From: Dechloromonas sp. UBA6271
GTDB lineage: Bacteria; Pseudomonadota; Gammaproteobacteria; Burkholderiales; Rhodocyclaceae
Direction: 5' to 3'
Length of the DNA stretch: 64,000 nt
NCBI GenBank assembly: GCA_002440665.1
Contig: DJUX01000037.1
Span: 7,300 to 71,299, forward strand
The notes beneath the pieces were generated by a model that worked only from the letters and a program-made list of their open reading frames with translations, had not been told where the DNA came from and searched no databases. Each line of letters begins with the position of its first letter. The stretch's first letter is position 1. Shown piece after piece: positions 25,552 through 32,876 of this stretch. A program made the position numbers and the translations under genes.

Positions 25552-25684
25552 AGGCCTCAAAGATGGATTTTCAACAAAAACCATAAGGTATCTTTATGTT
25601 ACGACCTACCAAAACGATAACTACAGATTCTCTGAAAACCATATTGATATAGATCAAACGCTCAGAATGCTTGAGAGTGCATAG
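25408..25684 (+). pseudogene. Small protein gene, probably frameshifted at a T8 run
   Basis: A ribosome site GGAGG (25396-25400) precedes ATG 25408, which opens MASGFVNIGGTRIKKSNIKT and stops at 25551 just after TTTTTTTT (25542-25549). The next frame is open from 25478 to 25684 and continues with coherent protein-like sequence (VLVFFEGLKDGF, RYLYVTTYQNDNYRFSENHIDID). Loss of one T would join them into one protein of about 91 aa. The joined product resembles the compact layout of small uncharacterised proteins, but I recognise no named family. It may be phase variation, a decayed gene or a sequencing error. Confidence 0.5.
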
Positions 25685-25701
25685 CCAGTGTTGAGCAGGA
25701 T

Positions 25702-25947
25702 ATGCTTTTTTTTGACCGCATAGAGATGCGAAATATAAATGGTGTTATTCGGCTGTTTGCAGTTGATGACTTAAAGGGTGAGTCATATCCACTGCACAAC
25801 GTGGTAATCAGTACTGAAGCGAGTCAAATCAGCGGTTTTCGGCTATCGGTCAACTCTATCTCAAGACGCGAACCGTTTCAGAATTCTGATCTTATGGGTG
25901 AATTTTCTTCAAATATTATGAAGTTGGCCCGTTACTCCGAACTGTAG
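25702..25947 (+). CDS. Hypothetical small protein of the low-GC island
   Basis: Function unknown. The 81-aa product starts MLFFDRIEMRNINGVIRLFAV at 25702, with AGGA immediately upstream. It is neutral, with no membrane segment or signal peptide, and has an alternating hydrophobic pattern suggesting beta strands. It lies 17 bp after the presumed frameshifted gene in the same orientation and shares its AT-rich codon use, so the three probably arrived together. Confidence 0.5.
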   Translation: MLFFDRIEMRNINGVIRLFAVDDLKGESYPLHNVVISTEASQISGFRLSVNSISRREPFQNSDLMGEFSSNIMKLARYSEL

Positions 25948-25953
25948 AAGCAA

Positions 25954-26000
25954 CACCAAAAGGGTCATTTGGTTTTCTGGTGGGGGTAATTCACTCTGCC
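25954..26000 (+). repeat. 47-bp direct repeat, copy 1
   Basis: About 90% identical to 26157-26203 (AAARGGGTCATTT, GGTTTTCTGG, TAATTCACTCTG). The stretch 25948-26321 contains no gene, only these copies and a hipA 3' fragment. Elements of the type GGGGTCAGAGTNAATT resemble REP-like sequences associated with RAYT transposases; that link is an inference. Confidence 0.6.
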
Positions 26001-26040
26001 CATTTTTGTTGCTGAGGTGGGCGTTTTTCCTGTTTGCGAT

Positions 26041-26154
26041 GAGCGCGCGCGTCTCTGGATCGAAGCCCATCTGCTGCGGTCGACGCCAAAAAAACGGGGG
26101 ATTTATCCCAACCGGGCGATGCGGGATGCGGCTTCGTCAATGTGCTGGCGTATC
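26041..26154 (+). repeat. Duplicated hipA 3' end, copy 1 (hipA remnant)
   Basis: Matches 27179-27292, strongly over the last 80 bp and weakly before. Read on the minus strand it encodes IRQHIDEAASRIARLG and a stop, the same C-terminus as the intact hipA-like gene, but no upstream hipA coding sequence is attached. It carries CTGCGGTCGAC at 26074-26084. Confidence 0.65.
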
Positions 26155-26156
26155 AT

Positions 26157-26203
26157 CACCAAAGGGGTCATTTGGTTTTCTGGTGAGGCTAATTCACTCT
26201 GAC
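26157..26203 (+). repeat. 47-bp direct repeat, copy 2
   Basis: Second copy of the repeat at 25954-26000, 203 bp further on. The hipA 3'-end fragment lies between the two copies. Confidence 0.6.
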
Positions 26204-26285
26204 CTTTTTGGTTTTTCTATGTGAGGCTTTGTGCAAAAGCTGGTGGAAATTTGAGACTGGATATTGTGCGTCGTTTGTACTAACA

Positions 26286-26302
26286 TTTGACGCTTGATCA
26301 AA
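26286..26302 (+). promoter_or_regulatory. Imperfect palindrome upstream of the toxin-antitoxin pair, possible operator
   Basis: TTTGACGCTTGATCAAA (arms TTTGA/TCAAA) lies 20 bp before the antitoxin ATG. DUF1778 antitoxins normally repress their own promoter, so this is a reasonable operator candidate, though the palindrome is short. Confidence 0.3.
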
Positions 26303-26321
26303 TAACCGAGGAGTTGCCGCC

Positions 26322-26615
26322 ATGGCCGCTATTGCAACCTCACCTGCCGCCCGCTCTGCCCGCTTGGGGCTGCGAGCCACACCCGAACAGGAAGCCGTTC
26401 TGCGCCGGGCTGCCGAGGTGGCGCACAAATCCCTGACCGATTTCATTCTGGACAGCGCTTGCCTGGCTGCCGAGCAAACCCTGCTGGATCAACGTCTGTT
26501 CGTGGTTTCGGGCAGTCAATGCCAGGCGCTGATGGAGTTGCTGGATCGCCCTGCGCAGCCCAATGAGGGCTTGCGCGATCTCTTCTCCCGCAAGGCGCCG
26601 TGGGATGCCAAGTGA
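26322..26615 (+). CDS. DUF1778 (TacA-type) antitoxin
   Basis: Ribbon-helix-helix antitoxin that binds its own operator and neutralises a GNAT toxin. The 97-aa product has the N-terminal DNA-binding part (ARLGLRATPEQEAVLRRAAEVAHKSLTDFI) and a C-terminal tail (LLDRPAQPNEGLRDLFSRKAPWD) of the kind that wraps the toxin active site. A GAGGAG ribosome site lies 10 bp upstream. It overlaps the toxin gene (GTGA). Confidence 0.9.
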   Translation: MAAIATSPAARSARLGLRATPEQEAVLRRAAEVAHKSLTDFILDSACLAAEQTLLDQRLFVVSGSQCQALMELLDRPAQPNEGLRDLFSRKAPWDAK

Positions 26616-27109
26616 GCTTGCGCGGCCCCGATTCCCTTGAGACGCGGCATCGACTCGAAAGCTTTGATTGCGGTAGGCCTGCCCTGAACGAATGGTTGCT
26701 GCGGCACGCCCGGCAAGCGCAAGGCAGCGGCTCGGCGAAGACGTTTGTGGTTGCCGACGATGAACGTGTGGTCGGCTACTTCAGCCTGACCGTTGGCCAG
26801 GTCGATACGCTGGAAGCGCCTGAGCGCATCCGCAAAGGGATGGGGCAGTACCCGATCCCGGTCGTCATCCTGGCGCGCTTGGCGGTTTCCATTCAGGATC
26901 AGGGGAAAGGCATTGGCTTTGGCATGCTTCAGGATGCGATTCGCCGCACGCTTCTCATCGCCGAACAGGCAGGCATCCGGGCGATGCTGACGCACCCGCT
27001 TGACGAGGAGGCATCGAGCTTCTACACCCGCTTCGGGTTCATCGCTTCGCCGCTGAGCGAACAGCAATTGCTGCTGCTCCTGAAGGATGCAAGACACTCG
27101 TTGTTGTAG
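26612..27109 (+). CDS. GNAT-family (TacT-type) toxin
   Basis: TacT toxins acetylate the amino group of aminoacyl-tRNAs and block translation. The start taken is the GTG at 26612 overlapping the antitoxin stop; a GTG at 26600 in the same frame is an alternative. The 165-aa product has ESFDCGRPALNEWLLRHARQAQ, the VVGYFSLTVGQVD strand, the acetyl-CoA loop QDQGKGIGFGMLQDAI and the catalytic Tyr in SSFYTRFGF. All key residues appear intact. The pair is flanked by duplicated hipA 3' ends. Confidence 0.9.
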   Translation: MSLRGPDSLETRHRLESFDCGRPALNEWLLRHARQAQGSGSAKTFVVADDERVVGYFSLTVGQVDTLEAPERIRKGMGQYPIPVVILARLAVSIQDQGKGIGFGMLQDAIRRTLLIAEQAGIRAMLTHPLDEEASSFYTRFGFIASPLSEQQLLLLLKDARHSLL

Positions 27110-27178
27110 CGAAATCCAGGCAGCAGCATGGCAATGCTTTTTGCCGTTGGCCGTCTGTTTCCAGCCATGTTTTGACTG

Positions 27179-27292
27179 CGCTCGCGCGCGTTTTCTGGGT
27201 CGAGGGTCGTCAGTTGCGGTCGACCCCAAAAAACAGGGATTTATCCCAACCGGGCGATGCGGGATGCGGCCTCGTCAATATGCTGGCGTATC
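27179..27292 (+). repeat. Duplicated hipA 3' end, copy 2 (at the intact gene)
   Basis: Partner of 26041-26154. It spans the 3' end of the intact hipA-like gene (stop at 27241-27243) and about 60 bp beyond it, including TTGCGGTCGAC at 27214-27224 followed by CCCCAAAAAAC. The gap 27110-27240 contains no gene. Confidence 0.65.
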
Positions 27293-28545
27293 GCCCCAAT
27301 GCTGGGAGAGAATCTGGCGGAGAAACCATCGCAATCCCTGAGCATGGCAAAGAACCGTTCGGCCAGATGCAGCGCCTCGCGCCAGGTTTCACCATCAACT
27401 GAAGCAGACAGTGAAGCCGGCGGAAGCGTATTGACGATTGCGCCGCCACTTCCTGGGGCGACCCCCATCGGCAGTACATCGTAAGCCGGCGCGAGCTGAT
27501 ACGGGCGGCCGTGACGACTGACAAACGATAGATTTCCCACATGCATGTCGGTATTGCCGATCAGCGTTCCGAATGCCCAAAGCAGCGCAGAACCAGCGAC
27601 GGCGTCCGCATGGACATGACCATCGGCGACTAGGCGACCGACCAGTGACGGCCAGGGCGCCGAAGCATCGCCGACGAATTCCGCATCGAGCGCGCGCAGA
27701 GAGAACACGCCAATGCGGCCGAACTGACCGACGCGGTCGAAGCGCGACACTTCCAGGAAGCGCTGACCGCCGAAATCGAAAACCTCGGTTTCGACGCCAA
27801 GCACCGAAAGCGCCAGATGCTCGGCAAGCAGCAGGTCGCGCCAGCGTTCGCTGACCGGGTTATCGTCCGGCGCCGAAAACTTCACCAGCACATGACCGCG
27901 CTCTGAATATGCGCAGAATTTCGGCTGCTCGCCGCCGGCAGACGAGCCGGGCGTCTCCCCGGCGCCGGCGGCACGCGCTAGCGCTGGATAGTCCGCAGCC
28001 CGATCAGCAGGGAACGGGGCGGGCATGCCAATAAATCGGTCACGCGCCAGCTCCCCGATCAGCAGGTTGCCGACTGCATCTTGGCCATGCGCAAGCAGCG
28101 CCCTGATGACCTCAGTGTCGCTCCAATGCTCCGGGTTTGCCGGCAAGCCGAGACCAGCGGCATACGTCGAGGCGTAGGCGCGGCCGAGATAGCCTTGTGG
28201 CCGCATATCGAACAGCCACCACGGCAGCCCGTCGCTATGCAGCGTTACGCCGTCGGCCTGCACCATGACAAACCCATTCGGGCGAACAGGAACGAGCGTG
28301 CCCAGCGCCCGGATCAGCCCCTCATCGCTAACGCGGAAAATCGGGGCCGACGCGAAGCCGCGAGAGCTGTCCCGCAGGGCGTAACGAATAGCGGAACCGG
28401 ATCCAATTCGGATCACCTCATCGCCAAGCGAAGCCAGGGCACGCGAAACCGTCGGCTGGCTAATTCCAGTCTTTTCAACGATTTGGCGAGCGGCCATCGG
28501 CCCTTGACCGAGCAGCAGTCGAATTGAGTCGGAATGGCGAGACAT
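27241..28545 (-). CDS. yjjJ: YjjJ-type HipA kinase with fused N-terminal winged helix
   Basis: HipA-fold Ser/Thr kinase. Unlike hipBA there is no separate HipB; a DNA-binding winged helix is fused at residues 1-60 (SRHSDSIRLLLGQGPMAARQIVEKTGISQPTVSRALASL). The 434-aa length matches E. coli YjjJ (about 443). Kinase marks are the loop SSAGGEQPKFCAYSE, the catalytic segment GNTDMHVGNLSF (D and N) and the metal-binding APAYDVLPM, all intact. Three TGAATA repeats lie just upstream, suggesting autoregulation. The 3' end is duplicated at 26041-26154. HipA substrates are often aminoacyl-tRNA synthetases; the target here is unknown. Confidence 0.88.
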   Translation of the reverse strand: MSRHSDSIRLLLGQGPMAARQIVEKTGISQPTVSRALASLGDEVIRIGSGSAIRYALRDSSRGFASAPIFRVSDEGLIRALGTLVPVRPNGFVMVQADGVTLHSDGLPWWLFDMRPQGYLGRAYASTYAAGLGLPANPEHWSDTEVIRALLAHGQDAVGNLLIGELARDRFIGMPAPFPADRAADYPALARAAGAGETPGSSAGGEQPKFCAYSERGHVLVKFSAPDDNPVSERWRDLLLAEHLALSVLGVETEVFDFGGQRFLEVSRFDRVGQFGRIGVFSLRALDAEFVGDASAPWPSLVGRLVADGHVHADAVAGSALLWAFGTLIGNTDMHVGNLSFVSRHGRPYQLAPAYDVLPMGVAPGSGGAIVNTLPPASLSASVDGETWREALHLAERFFAMLRDCDGFSARFSPSIGAIRQHIDEAASRIARLG

Positions 28546-28550
28546 GGCAA

Positions 28551-28580
28551 TGAATAACCGCGTGAATAGATAATTGAATA
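28551..28580 (+). promoter_or_regulatory. Three TGAATA repeats, period 12, upstream of yjjJ
   Basis: TGAATA occurs at 28551-28556, 28563-28568 and 28575-28580, exactly 12 bp apart, starting 6 bp upstream of the yjjJ ATG. This places any bound protein over the promoter or leader. The rest of the gap (28581-28828) holds no gene; it includes a TCGCGGTCGAC repeat variant at 28776-28786. Confidence 0.5.
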
Positions 28581-28828
28581 ATCAGTGTAGCCACTCAACG
28601 GCAACCCGTCACGACATATTCCGTAGCAATCGCCCTGGATTCAGGGGCTGATGCAGCGTGAGGGTTTCGTTTGGCTACCGGAAGCGGACATTGCTGGAAT
28701 AGCGACATCCGCATTGGGTCGAAATTTACCGTTGAACCCTGTTACCGCCCCCAAACCGTCCCAAAATCCCGTTAGTCGCGGTCGACCCCCAAAAACAGCC
28801 CAAATTCGCTGGCCGGAAATTGTGGGCT

Positions 28829-29377
28829 TCAGCCTTTCAGCTTCAGCGGCAACCCCGCTGCGACCAGCGTGACCTGATCGCAAGCGGCAGCGACGCGCTG
28901 GTTGAGCCGCCCTTGCTCGTCAGCAAAAATTCGCGACACCGGATGCATCGGCACGATGCCCCAGCCGACTTCGTTGGACACCAGGATGATGTGGCCGGGC
29001 AGGGTGGGGAGCAATTCGATCAAGGCGGTCGTCTCGCCCTGCAGCAACGGGCAGTCGATTGCCGCGCCGGCCTCGGCCTGCGTTGCCGCGCGACCAGCGA
29101 AAAGCAGGTTGGACAGCCACAGCGTCAGACAATCGACCAGCACGCAGGTGTCCGGCGCCGCCAGTTCGCGCAGCTTGGCGGCCAGTTGCAGCTTCTCTTC
29201 GGCGCAGCCCCAGTCGCTTGGCCGCCGTTCGCGGTGGTGGGCGATGCGGCGCGCCATTTCGTCGTCACAGGCTTCGGCGGTGGCCAGGTAGACGACGCGC
29301 AGGCCGGATTCCGCTGCCCGCTTTTCGGCCAGCAGGCTCTTGCCCGAACGGGCGCCGCCAAGGATCAGTTCTTTCAT
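28829..29377 (-). CDS. cobU: Adenosylcobinamide kinase / guanylyltransferase CobU
   Basis: Phosphorylates adenosylcobinamide and forms GDP-cobinamide. The start is the ATG at 29375-29377 (MKELILGGARSGKSLLAEK), giving 182 aa. Motifs are the P-loop GGARSGKS (residues 7-14), the guanylylated His region RIAHHRERRPSDW (about residues 44-56), VLVDCLTLWLSNLL and SNEVGWGIVPMHPVSRIFAD. It is divergent from cobT; the gap between them contains the plus-strand riboswitch. Confidence 0.95.
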   Translation of the reverse strand: MKELILGGARSGKSLLAEKRAAESGLRVVYLATAEACDDEMARRIAHHRERRPSDWGCAEEKLQLAAKLRELAAPDTCVLVDCLTLWLSNLLFAGRAATQAEAGAAIDCPLLQGETTALIELLPTLPGHIILVSNEVGWGIVPMHPVSRIFADEQGRLNQRVAAACDQVTLVAAGLPLKLKG

Positions 29378-29428
29378 GGCCGGCACTTTAGGTGATTGCG
29401 CGCCATCCCGGCAAGCCGGATAATTCGC

Positions 29429-29587
29429 CCCGATTCGATGAAACGGAACCCGGTGGCGAGATTTTCTCCATTCCGGGGCGGGCCCGCCGCTGTAATCGGG
29501 GACGGTTGTCGCAACATGCCACTGGCGCAGGCCGGGAAGGCGCGGCAGGCCGGACGATCCGAAAGCCAGAAGACGTATCGAATCGGG
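29429..29587 (+). promoter_or_regulatory. Cobalamin (B12) riboswitch controlling cobT-cobS
   Basis: The aptamer is closed by a perfect 11-bp P1 helix (CCCGATTCGAT at 29429-29439 with ATCGAATCGGG at 29577-29587). Core elements are present in order: the ACGGAACCCGGTG start, GCCCGCCGCTGTAATCGGGGA, GCCACTGG, CCGGGAAGG, GACGATCCG and AAGCCAGAAGAC (the B12 box region). A hairpin terminator follows at 29607-29660, so B12 should switch off cobT and cobS by premature termination. Confidence 0.9.
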
Positions 29588-29606
29588 TTCAGGGAGCCTG
29601 TGGACA

Positions 29607-29660
29607 GGGCTTCGCGGTCGCGTTCGATGAATGCCGCCGCGAGGCCCTTTTGCGTTTTTT
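29607..29660 (+). terminator. Rho-independent terminator, expression platform of the B12 riboswitch
   Basis: GGGCTTCGCGG (29607-29617) pairs with CCGCGAGGCCC (29637-29647), with one G-U pair, followed by TTTTGCGTTTTTT (29648-29660). It lies between the aptamer and the cobT ribosome site AGGAAG. Confidence 0.8.
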
Positions 29661-29675
29661 GACAGGAAGAATCGG

Positions 29676-30725
29676 ATGCATTCCAAGTTCAACATTACCG
29701 CCCCCGACCAGGGGCTGGCCGCTGCCCTGCAGCACAAGATCGACCAGAAAACCAAGCCGCTCGGCGCCCTCGGTCAACTCGAAAATGTCGCCAGAAAGAT
29801 CGGCCTCATCCAGCAGCGTCTCGACCCGCAGTTCGGCCAGCCGCATCTGCTGGTCTTCGCCGGCGACCACGGCGCCGCCCGGGCCGGCGTCTCGGCCTAC
29901 CCGCAGGACGTGACCTGGCAGATGGTCGAGAATTTCCTCGCCGGCGGCGCCGCGATCAACGTTTTCGCGCGGCAGAACGACATGCATCTCGCCATCATCG
30001 ATGCCGGCGTGGCGCACGATTTCGGGAAACGCAACGGGCTGATTCACGCCAAGGTGGCGCCCGGCACCGCCAACTACATCGAAGAGGCGGCGATGACGGT
30101 GGAACAATGTGCCATCGCCATCGAGCGCGGCGCGGAAATCAGCCGCAATCTCGCCGCCAATGGCTGCAATGTGGTCGGCTTCGGCGAAATGGGCATCGGC
30201 AACACTGCCGCCGCCTCGCTGCTGACCCATTGCCTGACCGGGACGCCGCTCGCCGCCTGCATCGGGCGCGGCACCGGGCTGGACGATGCCGGGCTGGCGC
30301 GCAAGCAGGTTCTGCTCGAACAGGCATTGAACCGCTATCGCAACGCCGGCGGCAACGACGCGCCGCTGAAGGTGCTGGCCGAGTTCGGAGGCTTCGAGAT
30401 CGCCATGATGGTCGGCGCCATGCTGGGCGCGGCGGAAGCGAAGATGACCCTGCTGATCGACGGCTTTATCGTCGGTTCGGCCGCGTTGACCGCGGCCCGG
30501 CTGGCCCCGGCGCTGCTCGACTACAGCGTCTTCTGCCACTGCTCGGCCGAACCCGGCCACGCGGCGCAATTGCAGGCGCTCGGCGTCGAGCCGCTGCTCG
30601 ATCTCGGCCTGCGCCTGGGCGAAGGTACCGGGGCGGCGCTGGCTTATCCGCTGGTCCAGGCGGCGTTGAGTTTCCTGAATGACATGGCCAGCTTCGAGTC
30701 GGCCGGGGTGTCGGAAAAAGCCTGA
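29676..30725 (+). CDS. cobT: Nicotinate-nucleotide-dimethylbenzimidazole phosphoribosyltransferase CobT
   Basis: Activates dimethylbenzimidazole to alpha-ribazole phosphate. The start is the ATG at 29676 (MHSKFNITAPDQG), with AGGAAG 7-12 bp upstream. An in-frame ATG at 29631 lies inside the terminator hairpin and is rejected. The product is 349 aa. Motifs are KTKPLGALGQLE, FAGDHGAARAGVSAYPQ, GFGEMGIGNTAAAS and the catalytic Glu in LGEGTGAALAYP near the end. It is followed by cobS with a 1-base overlap. Confidence 0.96.
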   Translation: MHSKFNITAPDQGLAAALQHKIDQKTKPLGALGQLENVARKIGLIQQRLDPQFGQPHLLVFAGDHGAARAGVSAYPQDVTWQMVENFLAGGAAINVFARQNDMHLAIIDAGVAHDFGKRNGLIHAKVAPGTANYIEEAAMTVEQCAIAIERGAEISRNLAANGCNVVGFGEMGIGNTAAASLLTHCLTGTPLAACIGRGTGLDDAGLARKQVLLEQALNRYRNAGGNDAPLKVLAEFGGFEIAMMVGAMLGAAEAKMTLLIDGFIVGSAALTAARLAPALLDYSVFCHCSAEPGHAAQLQALGVEPLLDLGLRLGEGTGAALAYPLVQAALSFLNDMASFESAGVSEKA

Positions 30726-31483
30726 TGCTGCGCCGCGAGCTGGAATATTTCTTCGGCGCCGTCCGCTTCTTCACGCGGCTGCCGGTGCCGGGCTGGGTCG
30801 GACATTCCACCGAGGCGCTGAACCGCTCGGCGCGCTATTTCCCGGCCGTCGGCCTGTTGGTCGGCGGCATCGGCGCGCTGGTTTACCTTGGCGCGGCGCT
30901 GCTCTGGCCGCAGCCGGTCGCCGTGCTGCTGTCGATGGCGGCGACCATCTACGCTACCGGCGCCTTCCACGAGGACGGCCTGTCGGACAGCGTCGATGGC
31001 CTCGGCGGCGGCTGGGACAAGCTGCGCATCCTCGAAATCATGAAGGATTCGCGGGTCGGCAGCTATGGCGTGGTCGCCATGGTGCTGGCGCTGCTCGGCA
31101 AATTCACGCTCCTGGCTGCGCTGGATGGCGATCTCGTTCCCTACGCGCTGCTTGCCGGCCATGCGCTGTCGCGCTTCTGCGCGACGGTGCTGCTGGCGAC
31201 CATGGATTACGTGCGGGAAGACTTGTTGTCGAAAGCCAAGCCGCTGGCAACGCGGCTGTCGGGTGGCGAAATGGCGGTGGCGCTGGGTTTCGTTCTGGCG
31301 GCGCTAGCCCTGCTGCCGCCGGAAAAGGCCATCGCCGGCTGCGTTCTGGCGGCGCTGGCCACGTTCTGGCTGGCCGGCAAATTCAAGCGCTGGCTCGGCG
31401 GTTACACCGGCGATTGCCTGGGCGCGGTGCAGCAGGTCAGCGAAATTGCCTTCTATCTTGGCTTGCTCGCGCACTGGGGTTGA
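30725..31483 (+). CDS. cobS: Adenosylcobinamide-GDP ribazoletransferase (cobalamin synthase) CobS
   Basis: Integral membrane enzyme joining alpha-ribazole (phosphate) to GDP-cobinamide. The 252-aa product has the family motif FFTRLPVPGW near the N-terminus and the metal-binding region GAFHEDGLSDSVDGLGGGWDKLRILEIMKDSRVG split over about residues 79-113, then five hydrophobic segments. The ATG overlaps the cobT stop (TGATG). The 101-bp gap after it (31484-31584) shows no clear terminator. Confidence 0.95.
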   Translation: MLRRELEYFFGAVRFFTRLPVPGWVGHSTEALNRSARYFPAVGLLVGGIGALVYLGAALLWPQPVAVLLSMAATIYATGAFHEDGLSDSVDGLGGGWDKLRILEIMKDSRVGSYGVVAMVLALLGKFTLLAALDGDLVPYALLAGHALSRFCATVLLATMDYVREDLLSKAKPLATRLSGGEMAVALGFVLAALALLPPEKAIAGCVLAALATFWLAGKFKRWLGGYTGDCLGAVQQVSEIAFYLGLLAHWG

Positions 31484-31584
31484 TGAATCCCGCGATCAGG
31501 TGACCTCGTCGGCGAGCGAGTGGCGTATGCTGCCGAAAATCCGTTGCCACCGTTGCAGCGACATTAAACCGAAAGGATGGACCT

Positions 31585-32157
31585 GTGAATCCGGCCAAAA
31601 CAAAAGAGCTATTCGACATCCTGCGCGCCGCCTGCGCCCGCCAGTTTGCCTTCAACCCGCGACGCATCACGGCCGAGATGCGCTATGTCGGCACCCAGGG
31701 CCATGGCAAGGACATCGTTCATGTCTTCCGCGATGTTCATACCCATTCGCAGATCGTGCTGCAGAGCACCTTCGCGACCTTGCGCGAAAAGCACGGCGAC
31801 AAGCCACACTGGACCGAGGCCGAGCGAGCCCACTACAAGAGCAGCGATGCCGAGATCGACGCGGAGCTTGCCGCCAAACAGGCCGAACTCGACTACGTCG
31901 CCCATTGCCAGCTTTATCGGGATCATCGCGAACAGCTGTTGTCGCATTACAAGGACTGGCCCGGCTATCAGCTCGGCAGCACCAGTCCGCGCGAAGCGGC
32001 GCGCGCCTTGATCGACGTTCTGAGCGCAGCGAACGACGCGCGCTTGGCCGCTTTTGCCGAACAGTTGCATTCGGATGATCCGGAATACCTGGCGCATCAT
32101 CTGCTGGCGCCTTGCCGTTCCGAAATCGATGCCGCCAAGGGCACGGCCGGGCACTAG
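31585..32157 (+). CDS. Uncharacterised soluble protein
   Basis: No family recognised. GTG start at 31585 behind a purine-rich AAAGGATGG stretch. The 190-aa product is hydrophilic, His- and Glu-rich (DVHTHSQIV, HKDWPGY-like segments), without signal or membrane helices. The first 70 residues look beta-containing (RRITAEMRYVGTQGHGKDIVHVFRDV) and the rest helical (AEIDAELAAKQAELDYVAHC). High-GC codon use matches the neighbours, so it is native. A TTGCGGTCRAC copy follows its stop at 32167-32177. Confidence 0.65.
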   Translation: MNPAKTKELFDILRAACARQFAFNPRRITAEMRYVGTQGHGKDIVHVFRDVHTHSQIVLQSTFATLREKHGDKPHWTEAERAHYKSSDAEIDAELAAKQAELDYVAHCQLYRDHREQLLSHYKDWPGYQLGSTSPREAARALIDVLSAANDARLAAFAEQLHSDDPEYLAHHLLAPCRSEIDAAKGTAGH

Positions 32158-32257
32158 CCGCGTTGGTTGCGGTCGACTCGCCGCAGGGGCCGAAAATGCC
32201 GGCACCGCCTGGCGGTGGCCTGAACTTCGCCGATGCCGGGCGCCAGTCCGGACCAGA

Positions 32258-32866
32258 ATGATCACTGAAAAGCCCCACGCCTCCTCCACCGAGAAGAACC
32301 GCGAACCGATTCTGGAGGTGCTGCGCGATCACTTCGACGACCGCCGCGAGGTGCTGGAAATCGGCAGCGGCACCGGCCAGCACGCGATATTTTTCGCTGC
32401 CGCCATGGCCCAGTTGATCTGGCAGACTTCAGACCGCCCGGACAACCTGCCGGGAATCGCGGCCTGGCTGGCCGAGGCTGCGCTCCCCAACACGCCGCCG
32501 CCGCTTGAATTCGATGTCTGCGAAGCCTGGCCGAAACGCCGCTATGACGCGATTTTCAGCGCCAACACTTTGCACATCATGCCCTGGGAGGCGGTCGAGC
32601 GCCTGTTCGCAGGACTCTCAGGCGTGCTAGCCGCAGGTGCCAAGGTCGCGATCTACGGCCCCTTCAACTACGGCGGACGCTTTACCAGCGACAGCAACGC
32701 CGCCTTCGACGCCGGGCTCCGGGAAAGGGCCCCGCATCAGGGCATCCGGGATTTCGAAAGGGTGAACGAACTGGCCGGCAAGGCGGGGCTAAGCCTGATC
32801 GAAGATCGCGCCATGCCTTCCAATAACCGCTGCCTGGTGTGGCAGGCACGGTCGATCCTGGTTTGA
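32258..32866 (+). CDS. DUF938 SAM-dependent methyltransferase
   Basis: A class I methyltransferase-fold protein of 202 aa starting at the ATG 32258 (MITEKPHASSTEKNREPILEVL). The SAM-binding motif is VLEIGSGTGQHAIFFA (about residues 32-47); SSTEKNREPIL, FSANTLHIMPWEAVERLF and YGPFNYGGRFTSDSN are characteristic of DUF938. The substrate of this family is unknown to me. It ends 10 bp from the convergent lipoprotein gene. Confidence 0.88.
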   Translation: MITEKPHASSTEKNREPILEVLRDHFDDRREVLEIGSGTGQHAIFFAAAMAQLIWQTSDRPDNLPGIAAWLAEAALPNTPPPLEFDVCEAWPKRRYDAIFSANTLHIMPWEAVERLFAGLSGVLAAGAKVAIYGPFNYGGRFTSDSNAAFDAGLRERAPHQGIRDFERVNELAGKAGLSLIEDRAMPSNNRCLVWQARSILV

Positions 32867-32876
32867 AACAAGGCCC

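Noticed and set aside
27241..28545. A classical two-gene hipBA module
   Set aside because: No HipB-type HTH gene lies upstream; the N-terminus of the kinase itself carries the winged helix, which fits the YjjJ type.
28641..28883. Short open frames on both strands in the gap before cobU
   Set aside because: They overlap the 3' end of cobU or repeat-like sequence, have no ribosome site and do not look protein-like.
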